64,000 bases of DNA, from NCBI GenBank assembly GCA_036971615.1, contig JAYKKR010000019.1:678545-742544 (forward strand), read 5' to 3'. The DNA comes from Amyloporia xantha. Lineage: Eukaryota > Basidiomycota > Agaricomycetes > Polyporales > Adustoporiaceae. The notes beneath the pieces are model-generated. The model was given only the letters and a program-made list of their open reading frames with translations. It ran no database searches and had not been told where the DNA came from. A program made the translations under genes and the position numbers. Positions within the stretch are counted from its first letter, which is position 1; the number at the start of each line of letters is the position of its first letter. Positions 10,635-20,800 of the stretch are shown here, piece after piece.

Positions 10635-13286
10635 TCAAAGCGGAGCTGACGGGGTGTACATGAATATCATAAACTGCTAGGATGTAAAAAGACTTACCGT
10701 ATGTAAATTCTCTTGTGATCCTCTGACGAGCGGGTAGCCCTTTCCTTCTTTCCAGATTCTGCCGGTTCTCCGTATCAGACAACGCCCTGTCTAAAAGTTC
10801 TGACTTACCTCGAAAACGACTGATTACTGTGGTGCTCCTCGTGAATGACCCAAGTGTCGCTTGTATCCGACTCGGTACCTGGGATGACGTAGCTGTACCC
10901 GTAATATCCCTTGTTAGCGTCGATGAGCCCAGCTTGGTTGTGCGCACTCATGATGTGGTAATGGTTGTGACGGTGCAATGGAATGATGATCCACTGCGCC
11001 GAAGTCAGACAAAGTCCGTGAGTCGCGTGGCTCTACAACGACACGAACCTTTTGCCTATCGTTGTTTACATTGAGGGGACAGAGCTTCACCCATGGGTTT
11101 TCGGGCTCATCGAGGATCAGTTCCCAGCAAAGTGTCGGATTGTGATGGGCAAGCTTAATGCGATACGTTCCTCTCGTATGGGGAGGGCCGGCCTGCCAGT
11201 GTAAAGGGTGCGAGTTGTGTGCATGTGCTACTGGCGGGTGAGGGTGTTGCTGGTGTAGGTGAACCTGATGGTGGTGGTGATGGTGCAGTTGCGCATTCGG
11301 TGAATGGTGCGGGTGCGGGTGCGGGTGAAGGTGAGCATGAGCATGAGGGTGAGCATGAGGGTGAGCATGAGCATGAGGGTGAGGGTGAGCATGAGCATGA
11401 GGGTGAGCATGAGCATGAGCATGAGCATGAGGGTGAGCCTGAGCATGAGGGTGAGGGTGTAACTCTTGAGCTGAATGTCCGACCAAGAGACGCAAGGTAG
11501 AAATGGACGGGACAAAGAAATACTCTCCCCCACGTGAATAGACGACATACGGTCTTGCACCACCAATAATAGGGTCTTGTCCTGTAAAGTGAGAGAAAGT
11601 TAAATATGGACAACGACGAAGAGAAGAAAAGGACGAGGTTCACCTCCGTTCGCAGGTTTGACAGACGTAAACGGTAGAGTATCTTGACCCGCAAATTGCG
11701 TCTGTCGCATGAATCCATTCGCTATGGACGATTGGTAACACACGAACAGAAGCCCCCGCTTCTTGTGGGGTGCTTCTGAGACCTTCGGATACACTGTAAG
11801 CACTGCAGACAATTCGGTGGAACAATATTTCTCTACCTCTGGGCCATACGGTAGTCCAGCACGAATAACAAGTGCAGACTCAAATTCCTTCTTGCCGGCG
11901 GAGGGTTGCAAGCTCCGCGGTGCGGTTTTGCGGATATGAGCAGTGAACGGACATCGGAGTTCAGTAGGTTCACTGAAACCTTGGACTGAGTAGTCAAAGT
12001 CGTTGATCCGCTCAGGATCCCCAGCTATGGTTGGGTCGTCCCGGTATGGCGCCAAGGAGATTGGGGTTCCCTATTTAGTATATAGAGCGTATATCGCATG
12101 AAGTGTTGGCCGTGTATACAGCTTGGGCGGACGTACAGATTTCCATCGGCCAATCATGCGGGCTCCGAATAGCTCAGCACCTTCTTGGTCAGTCAGAGGC
12201 GGATGGATCTTCTGGACATCATCGGCCGACAGCCATTCGCGCCAATGGGGGCCCTTCTCGCTCAGATATTTGTTGAAGGTGAGGACGTCCTGCTCCAGCT
12301 TCCTGAAGACCATGAGTGTGCCGTCTTTGGCCCAATCCGGTCGTTTCTGGTGAGGAGAAAGATTGTGGTTGTCGTGGACAGGATCGCCTTGGTAGCCCAT
12401 GATGACGACTCCAGCGTCTGCTTGAAGTTGACCCTTGTGAGGCTTGACGAGCCCCCTTGAGAAGGAAAAGAGCTCAGTACACTGAAATCAAGGACAAATG
12501 TTCATGGTACCGCAAAGCAGGCTGAGAAACCCCATCTTTCCATCCAAAGTGTTCATAGCCGCGATGGGGGCCTGGTCTGGCGTCACCGTGTATTTTGACA
12601 ACGTCTCTTATTGATGAATGGAATAATTCCTCCGCACTGTGGACTCGTTCTGCGTGAGAGTCTGTGTCTCTATAGTTAATCGACGTTACAGATTCGGTCA
12701 TAAGACGTACAGCTTGCGGCTACAATGATGACCCCGTGAACTGTCCCGTGCGAGAAGGGCTGATCCCATTCGCCCAAGTCACCAAGTTCATGTTTCTGGG
12801 AACGCATGGATCCTTTATCAAAGAAATCGTCTTGAATGTGCCCATTGAGACCGAGGATATTCAATCCTTCGCGACTAAAAGCAATCTGAGTGTGCACAAG
12901 TTCGACGTGGTCGACTTTCGAAGGATGGGATGAGCGTCGCTTCGCATGGGTAATGTGACTCAAGCTATTGACAACATCTTGTGATGTCGTAGGGTGATAT
13001 GATGCTAGGTCGCGTTTGAACTGTGCTACGTTACTTATGGCGAAGAAGATGAAAGTCTCATGATGCTGTTTACAGTAGACATCGTTTATCATAAATTCCG
13101 CAGCTGGATCTAAAGACAAACACACACCTTCGGAAGAAGTAAGTAGACATCGCCTTGCACATTGGCAGGATTGGGAAGGTCTGTTTTAGGTCTGAGCGCA
13201 TAATCTGGATCAGACGGAAGGAGAGGCAAAATAGATCGTTTGCCAATGTGTGGCAAATGCGTATGGTGAAGCTCTGGAGGTGACAT
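10635..13286 (-). CDS. DyP-type peroxidase with His-rich linker and C-terminal trefoil-like domain (copy A)
   Basis: Haem peroxidase of the DyP superfamily, apparently intact, nine predicted exons, roughly 740 aa. Start MSPPELHHTHL at 13286, with no signal peptide, so an intracellular location is inferred. Peroxidase features in order: NVQGDVYLLLPK; GWKDGVSQP (GxxDG catalytic Asp); GARMIGRWKS; RCPFTAHIRKTAPR (proximal His); VIRAGLPYGPEV (catalytic Arg); and the domain end SRGGEYFFVPSISTL, which matches the terminus of classical fungal DyPs. A linker of about 98 residues, extremely rich in His, follows (11172-11465). Then comes the added domain: GTYRIKLAHHN, WELILDEPENPWVKLCPL, QKWIIIPLHRHNHYHI, GYSYVIPG. 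The C-terminal end (ENLHTQFMIF...) departs from copies B-D. A is the most diverged full-length copy. Confidence 0.85.
11172..11465 (-). repeat. In-frame minisatellite encoding a His-rich linker in DyP copy A
   Basis: On the plus strand the core is built of GAGCAT and GAGGGT hexamers, about 11320-11460, with flanking His codons down to 11172. Read on the minus strand it gives alternating H-P and H-A dipeptides plus a run of six His. I count 40 His in the 90 residues of the linker core. It interrupts the position where copies B-E have a spacer of about 20 residues. Confidence 0.9.
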
Positions 13287-13324
13287 GTCGGCTAAAGGCG
13301 CTGAGGGGGACAGCTAGCTCATTG

Positions 13325-13542
13325 CTATTTATCCGTCTCGTGAAGAACATACCAAAATAGCACCGTGCCCTCAGGTATGTCGTTTGACCCATCGTGACGA
13401 CTTCGCCATCGTAGCCGATGAGCGACTCCCACACCTAGAGCCATTTTTACTTATCAATGTCAACCCGGTCTCTGTCCATCTGTTTCTATTACTATTGTGC
13501 TGTGGACATCGGTACTTCTCCAATGTCGTGAACTTGACCACA
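13325..13542 (-). promoter_or_regulatory. Upstream elements of DyP copy A
   Basis: A TATA-like box (ATAAATAG on the minus strand, 13325-13332) sits about 40-45 nt before the ATG. One TGACCACA site is at 13535-13542, about 250 nt upstream. The partner site seen in other copies is degenerate here. Confidence 0.5.
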
Positions 13543-14100
13543 TCAGCGCTTTTCTACATATTGAACCACGCGGACACTTCTGTACCTTGTGTGATCAGCA
13601 TGTTGGCAGTACTGGTCTAAAAATAACCTGTTCCATCAGGTTGCGCGTCAGAATGAATGTAGAGAGGTGAAGGGAGAGAAGAAGGGTCGTAGCGCTATCG
13701 TATCTAGCTCAGACAGCTTCTCCAGTTCTCATCAACACGACGGCTCGGACCACTGAGGATACGACAGTTCTCCCCGTGTTGCGCGCGCTGTAGGGTCTTC
13801 ATTCCCATCGTATGTCTTGATCACTATGGCCACATCACGTAGGCCTGGTATCCCAGATCGTCAGTCACAGCACACTATAGTGGCTTTGAGGTGGCTCGTT
13901 CGACTGCGTTCCCTGAGTCCAATAGTAATCAATGACCGTGGAGTCGACAAGAATGCGAGGAAGTTGCTTAGGTGTCGCTGAGGCAGCAACCTCACCAAAG
14001 ATGTAAACACTTGCTTTCGCACGGGCTTTGGAGAAGATATTTATGTTCGTGTCTTTATGTAACGATGATAGCCAGTCACATTCAACAGCGCAAATCGTTA

Positions 14101-14826
14101 CAGCCGTTTGCAGAACATACGGCGCGTGATCGAAATTTCTTTTTTGGACAAATATATACATTCTACAGTATATCTGTATTAGCTCAGTCAATACATGTTG
14201 GATTGTCTTGAAAATTGGAGCAATGAAGTGGCACTGAAAATCCAGAGGGGATGGTCAGCTCAGAATTTTAAAATAATAAGTTTGAACACTTCACAAGAGA
14301 GGCATCATGTAAACTCAATATATCTGAATTTCTGTGGCTCCTGGGTCTTTCTGGGATTATCCCTGAATATAAATTGTCCATACCACTCATATAAAGGGGA
14401 CTGCCAATTTATTTTGGCTTTTTGTAGCCTGCCCATATGACCTGTGGTTCTTGCACCATTTCATGCCAGATTTCCATCTTTCCAGAAACCAACAGAAATA
14501 TTGTACACACAAAATAAATTTGCAGTCCCCTTTATATGAGTGGTATGGACAATGTATATTCAGGGATAATCCCAGAAAGACCCAGGAGCCACAGAAATTC
14601 AGATATATTGAGTTTACATGATGCTTCTCTTGTGAAGTGTTCAAACTTATTATTTTAAAATTCTGAGCTGACCATCCCCTCTGGATTTCCAATACCATTT
14701 CATTGCTCCAATTTTCAAGACAATCCAACATGTATTGACTGAGCTAATACAGATATACTGTAGAATGTATATATTTGTCCAAAAAAAGAAATTTCGATCA
14801 CGCGCCGTATGTTCTGCAAACGGCTG
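14101..14826. mobile_element. Long hairpin (foldback) MITE flanked by TA
   Basis: Two arms of about 320 bp in inverted orientation (about 14101-14419 and 14507-14826) surround a loop of about 90 bp. Arms begin and end CAGCCGTTTGCAG / CTGCAAACGGCTG, and both outer ends abut TA, as expected for a Tc1/mariner-type target duplication. The arms are nearly identical, with scattered substitutions only. Mirror-image open frames inside the arms are a by-product of the symmetry; no transposase is encoded. Confidence 0.85.
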
Positions 14827-15199
14827 TAAATAGGCGATCCCACGCTGCGAACTCGAAGACGCGTCGCGTCGATCACGTGATCTCCACGCGTATTGCGTTC
14901 GTTCAGCGGCCGACGGGCCACGGCCCCTCCTGCCACTTATAGTGGTCTACTTGCTATTGTGCTCTAAAACAAGACTGCTGTGCAAGCTACACTTTGCTGC
15001 AGTTTAAGTAGCCGCGCCATGGCTCGAAGTATACCGACAACAAGAACTGGGCGCAGAATCAAAGCACCAACTCGGAAAGTAAACAAGATGTCATTTTCCT
15101 CCGCTACTTCTGCTTCCACTCGTCCAAACGACCCCGTACCTCGGTTCAAATTGAATATGCGTCCCCTCATACAGGACACCTACTGCTACAAACGAGAAC

Positions 15200-15673
15200 A
15201 GCAACGGGCAGTACGGATTCGACGGGAAGGATGCGAAAGCTCGAAACAAGCGCTATGCTCATTAAGCGAAGAAGTTCTTCTTGGGCCCTATGCCCGTGGA
15301 TGAGCTCCTTCACCACTTCCTACCAAGATGCGACGTCCTCAAGATGCCTCCGGTACAGGAAGCTTTTGACGAGATCCTATCGACGCCAGGCAAGGAACTG
15401 GAAATTTATGATCCTTTGATGAGTGCCAGTCATAGCAAGGGTGCATACGGTACTGGCTACTCTCAAAACGCAGCGATTAAACGACCAAATGTCAAGACGG
15501 GATCGCGTTGTCCTGGATTTGAATTTATTACCACTTCGCCGCGGAGCGAGAGTCAGCGAGAGAAGGGCGCAATGAGGCCGGACGTCTGCTGCTACCGGAC
15601 GGAGGACGCTGAGCTCTCCAAGAGTTCACTGTATTGGTATGTCTTGTACCGAAACCATGAAGAGCCGTGGTGA
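15200..15673 (+). pseudogene. Fragment of a fungal FunK1-type protein kinase
   Basis: One frame reads GFDGKDAKARNKRYAH, then a TAA, then AKKFFLGPMPVDELLHHFLP, EIYDPLMSA and MRPDVCCY. GPMPVDELLxxFLP and the later KPD-like block are typical of the N-terminal region of agaricomycete FunK1 kinases. The TAA stands where a Leu is expected. No kinase catalytic core follows, because the next sequence belongs to the DyP copy B flank. I read it as a truncated, stop-bearing relic cut by the DyP duplication. Confidence 0.65.
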
Positions 15674-15964
15674 TTTCAGTCGAGCACCACTCAAATCGTT
15701 GCGCAGTATTTTTTTTCGATAATGAAGATATCTTTATAAAGATCATACTGGGCATAGTTCATTGGAGTCGTGCATATCAATACAGGCGGGTAAAGACGAT
15801 CGGCGAGGCGTTATTATCTCCAAAGTAAGAAAGACTTCGGTGAATTGCACCCGTTCCAACCCATCTCACCAGAAAAGAAAAGAATGCCAAGCGAATCAGA
15901 GTCAGACGCGGCCAAATACCCAGCGCTGGCTCCCAGACTGCGTAAATGGATTTGAGTCGTCGGA

Positions 15965-18394
15965 TCAATTTGAATAATAAAAGTAGCTCACGTTGCTCTT
16001 GTCATAAAAACGAACCTAGCATGCGGTGATACACATGAGAAGTATAAGGTGCAAGAAATAAACATGACCTACCACACGCATGTCATCTTGCGAGGTTCCG
16101 ACCGGATAGCTCTTTCCAAGTACATTAATCCTGCCGGTCCCATATGTCAGACGGCAAGAAGAGCAAATCAAAATTAATTGGACCCACGTTGCGAATGAGT
16201 GATTCCCGACGGTTTTCTTGTGTATAATCCAGACGTCGGATCTGTTAGGGTCCGGAATGATATAACCGTATGGGGGATATCCACGCTTTGCATCGACAAG
16301 CCCAGAGTTGTCATACACACTCTTGATGTGATAGTGGTTCTCCTGCTTCAGCGGAGTGATGATCCACTGCAAGAAAGTAAACATCTGTAGCCGAATCAGA
16401 TAGTACGGCTGAAATCATGCATACCTTCTGCTTGTCATTGTTTGGATCGAGCGGGCGAAGCTTGACCCATGGGTTGTTATATTCAGTAATCAACTCCCAG
16501 TAAAGATCAGGTTTATGTTCAGAGAGCTTGATGCGATAGACGCCTTTGGACTCGGGCGGGCTAGCACGGAACTTGTGATCGTTTGGCTTGGGGTCGGAAT
16601 GTGTCGCCAGATGGCGTAAGGTAGATATCGAAGGCACGAAGAAATATTCTCCCCCACGCGAGCTGACGAAGTAAGGGTTCACATTGCCAATTATGGGATC
16701 TTGTCCTATGCCAAAAGGTTAGACGCATGCTGGGCGGAATGAATAAAAGACAATAATTCACCTCCATCCGCAAGTGTGATAGGCGACTTCGGTAAAGTGT
16801 CTAGACCCGCAAACCTCGTCTGTTGCATGAAGCCATTTGCTATAGATGACTGGTAACATACAAACAGAAGCCCCCGCTTCTTCTGCGGTGCTTCTGAGAC
16901 CTGCAGATATACGGTAAGTACAGCTGACAGTTCGACGGGATCACATATTTCTACCTCTGGACCATAGGGAAGTCCTGCACGGATAACAAGCGCAGACTCA
17001 AACTCCTTCATTGTCGCATAGGGCTTCACGCCGTTTCGCGGAGCGGTCTTGCGAGTATGAGCGGTGAAGGGGCAACGGAGATCAGACGGTTCAAGTTGTT
17101 TAACACCCGGCCCAATTGAATAGTCAAAGTCGTTGATTTTTCCAGGATTTCTCGCTATGGCTGGGTTATCTCGATGTCGCGCCAAGGCAATAGGTGTTCC
17201 CTATCGTATTATGGGTGAGACACAGCGAGGCAAAAATCAAGAGGTGTACGACACCGTCGAACGTACTGATTTCCACCGTCCAACCATCCTCGCCCCAAAA
17301 AGCGCAGCTCCTTCTGCATTAGTCAGAGGCGGCTTAATATTACGGACCTCCTCTGCCGGCAGCCAGTCACGCCATTTGCGGCCTTGCTGATTTACGTATT
17401 TCTCGAAGCCGACGACGTCTTGCTCTAGCTTTCTGAAGACCATGAGAGTGCCGTCCTTGGTCCAGTCCGGCCGCATTACGCTGGAGGGATTGTCGAAGAC
17501 GGGATCGCCTTTGTAGCCCATGATGATGACCCCTGCATCTGCTTCGAGCTGGCCCGGGTGGTGCTTCACAAGTCCTCTGGTAAAAGAGAACGTCAATGTA
17601 TGAGCTGTATACAAACGAGCATCGAGAATACCGCAGCGCTGGCTGAGAAACTCCATCTTCCCATCCAAAATGCTCGTGCCCACGTTGAGCTCCCGGTCGG
17701 GCTTTGCCGTGGATTTTCTGCAAGACTGTCATCGACGACTGGAACAGAAGCTCAGCCGCGTGCACTTGGGTTTCATGTGAATCTGAATGACTATCAGTAT
17801 TTGCTGCAAATGTAACCACTAATACGCACGGCTTGCAGCCACAATGATTACACCATGGATTTTCCCGTTCACGAACGGGGCGTGCCACTTGAGTGTATCG
17901 CCGAGGGAATCTCTCTGTGTACTCATAGAGCCCTTGTCAAAGTAGGGATCCTTGACGCGACCTTTCTCTCCGAGGAGGTCCAATCCCGATCTAGTGAAAG
18001 CTATCTGACTTTGCACAATCGTAACACGCTCGACATCTGACGAGCTAGATGCGCGTTGCTTAGCACGAGAAATGTGACCTAGATTGTCGATGACATCCTG
18101 CGAGGTGGTAGGATTGTATGATGCGAGGTTTTGCTTGAACAGTCTAACGTTTCTTATAGAGAAGAATATGAATGTTTCGTGGTGCTGTTTAAGAAATTAA
18201 CGATGGGAGTAGTTAAACAGAAGACAGCCGCGCACCTTAGGGAGGAGCAAGTAGACATCCCCTTGGACATTCGACGGATCGGGAAGGTTTATGTGAGGTC
18301 TTTTCAAATATTCTGGATCAGACGGGAGGAGAGGTAGAATAGCGCGTTTGCGTAATTCTTCCAGCTGCTTGTAATCAAGCTTCGGAGGCCGCAT
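15965..18394 (-). CDS. DyP-type peroxidase with C-terminal trefoil-like domain (copy B)
   Basis: Apparently intact, nine predicted exons, about 670 aa. Start MRPPKLDYKQLEEL at 18394; no signal peptide. Peroxidase landmarks: GHEHFGWEDGVSQP (GxxDG Asp), GARMVGRWKS, LRCPFTAHTRKTAPR (proximal His), VIRAGLPYGPEV (Arg), YFVSSRGGEYFFVPS (domain end). Short linker HSDPKPNDHKFRASPPESKG. Added domain: GVYRIKLSEHKPDLYWELI, NPWVKLRPLDPNNDKQK, WIITPLKQENHYHIKSVYD, KRGYPPYGYIIPD, SDVWIIHKKT, and end VRFYDKSNVSYFYYSN. Reaction expected from the family: H2O2-dependent oxidation of dyes or phenolics; the substrate here is unknown. The exposed Trp used by the Auricularia enzyme is Arg here (QQTRFAG). Confidence 0.88.
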
Positions 18395-18433
18395 GTTGAT
18401 GAAGAGCTGCTGGGAGCGAGAGTCAAGTCGCCG

Positions 18434-18719
18434 CTATTTAGCTTTGCGCGAAGAGCATATCGATGGGGAGACATTCTCTGATAGGGCCGATTTAGACTGA
18501 CGATGAGAAAATATTATGACAGATGAGTGGCCTAAGGACGTCAAGAAAATAAGGGTACATGCTTTGAACCACAGAACCCAGTCGTCCGTCTCTGTCTTGC
18601 TATTGTTGTACTCGCATCAGCACTTCTCCAGCACCCGAGTCGTGACCTTGACCACATCAGCGCTTCTCGGCTATTATCACGGAACACGGAATTGACCACA
18701 CCGCTGTCTTATGTGGTCA
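18434..18719 (-). promoter_or_regulatory. Upstream elements of DyP copy B
   Basis: TATA-like box CTAAATAG (minus strand, 18434-18441) about 40-47 nt before the ATG. TGACCACA at 18649-18656, with a second copy at 18693-18700, and the inverted partner TGTGGTCA at 18712-18719. The outer pair spans 71 bp, about 255 nt upstream of the start. Confidence 0.55.
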
Positions 18720-20800
18720 GTGACAGGACACGGAGCTGTTTGACTTATCGCGCAATTACAGCGCGGCTATAGCATTGTCGAGTCGAGGCCTCCGAGAGGA
18801 TATCGAAGTGTCTGGAGGAGCGACATAACTGCACCGTCGAATGGTTTCGTTATTCTCTCGTCTCACCCGTAGTGTAAGAGTACAAATCTGCTGCTATCAC
18901 AGTCTCTTGTAGTCTCTTCAAGAATCGTCAGACATTCGGCGCCAGATGCATCGGTAATTGATGGTTCCGCATAATTCAAATCGCATAGAAAGCATGAAAA
19001 GACCGCCAGTGTCGCTGAGCGAACCGAAAAATTGTACGCGAAAGGGTACAGCACTGGATCCAATCTGCTAGCGTGACATAGGACAGATCATATGACGGAG
19101 TTCTTCAATCTTACAAACCGTCAGACAGCTTAGACGTCCATTGACTAAAAGACCCCTACATTTCCCAAGCTTTGACATATAGGATCGGCTAGCTTCTGCA
19201 ATGTCAATTTGTCCACGACAGGTGACGCAGGCCCAGGACTCGGCAGCCTATATGAAGGAAGGAAGATGCGTCGCCAGAAGCTCACCAAACAATATGATTT
19301 GCTGCAAAAAGTCGAAACCGAGTTGTGATATTATAGTCATTCATCGAACTCGAGAGACAGTCTGAATAAGTAAAAGTCGGGATTCATGATGATTATGTCA
19401 CTGACGGCCTAGCACCTGTTTACCAAAGTACATGCCACCCAACGCTTTGGAGTGGCCATCTAGATCGACGGACGGACTAGCCTCAAAGTGCTCCTAGATG
19501 TACAGTGTTGTCAATTTTGGCGGATCGATGGGACCATACCACAGCAATCCGGGTATATCACAAAGTTAAGCATGCTGCAGGAGCCTGAGAAATTTGAAGA
19601 GCGACCCCAAAAGAAAGTAGACCATGGAGACAACTGAAACTGTACGGACTCGCGATCGCTAGCAGTGTCAGGAGAGTTTTGTTGACATTTGAATTCCAGT
19701 GAGAATCTTTCAGTGATAATTGAGACCCATATAATATTAATACGGAGGAGGTACGCGCTCAGAACAGACTTCAAAGCTTCAACAGTGAACTCGAAAAGAG
19801 ACTGACGCCGAGATTATCATGTGTGGGACTTTCCACTCCAGACGCGCTGCCTGTCTCAAACCCTCAACATCTGTAACTCTTGAATTCTACTTTCAAATTG
19901 ACGTGGTCGGGAATTCTATCCTTGCCTTCTGGCCGATATGATTCGCATGTTCTCTCCTACACCTTCTTCATTGTGGCACCTTCTAGTATCACGGTGGCTT
20001 CCGAAGCCACTCGGGACTTTCTACTGGGCTACTGCAGCCTGAAATTATAGTGGCCATGGTTCATTATACTCAAGGAAACGGGTAGTCCCCTGTGAGCAGG
20101 GTAGATACTTCTTTCAACCTTCACAGGTTCAATATAGCTGCTCTTGTTCATTGGGACACGCCGAAAAGGATTATTGTGCTCCAGATGGAAAGTAACATGG
20201 CGATGCAGGTTTCGCGAGTTGGCAATTGTCCGGGGAGTTCACTGTGTCTCAGAGAAGCCGGCCTAGCCTAGCTACTGGGTCGTGGACTCGCCGATGATAT
20301 AAAATTCATGAATCACCATATCGTTCCAAGTTTTAAATTGTGGTGAGACACAGGTAGAACAAACAAAATTCAGCTCGCAAGGCGCCGTTGCGCCTTAGAC
20401 CAAGTTTTCGAACGGGTCTAGAGGAGTTTCATTACGGTACCCCCGGGAAGTCGGAGATTGAGACGTCTTTCTCAGAAAGACAGAAGATGGGGCGTTTGTT
20501 CGCAGGAACTGAAGTCCGCATCCTTTCGTGCAAGAAAATGTCTGCTTGCAGGTCATTTTACAAGAAAATCGCCGAATCACGCTGAGGATATTTGATCAGG
20601 ACCGTGAACATTGGTACAAGGGATACTGGTACGACGATAAAAATGAGGCCTGGTACTCTCCGAGTAGAAAAAAGGTGCAGTGAACACCGTCCGTTCCACC
20701 TCATCTCACAGGAAAGAAGAAAAAATCCGGCAGTAATAGTATCAGTAGATCAGATGTAGAAATTTCAGACGAGACCGAAAACCCAACGCTGACTCCCAGA
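18720..20800. other. Intergenic DyP-unit flank and spacer
   Basis: No gene supported. The section 18840-19760 resembles the upstream flank of copy D (for example the GCTCACCAAAxAATATGATTTG block near 19280-19310 and ACGGACT/GACATTTGAATTCCAG near 19640-19700), so the duplication unit carries about 1.3 kb of upstream sequence. The section 20590-20800 resembles the region downstream of the other copies. About 19800-20590 shows nothing I recognise. Confidence 0.5.

Noticed and set aside
11320..11460. Regularly spaced short repeats that could suggest a CRISPR array
   Set aside because: Contiguous hexamer minisatellite without spacers, in a eukaryotic coding exon.
11219..11500. Plus-strand ORF rich in Glu-His-Glu-Gly repeats
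   Set aside because: It is the antisense reading of the His-rich linker minisatellite inside DyP copy A; the minus-strand frame joins conserved domains on both sides.
13865..14191. 108-codon minus-strand ORF next to the MITE
   Set aside because: Overlaps the MITE end and shows no domain; composition is unlike the real genes around it.
14195..14731. Two mirror-image ORFs beginning MLDCLENWSNE
   Set aside because: They are the same sequence read from the two arms of the hairpin MITE; no domain, no support as genes.
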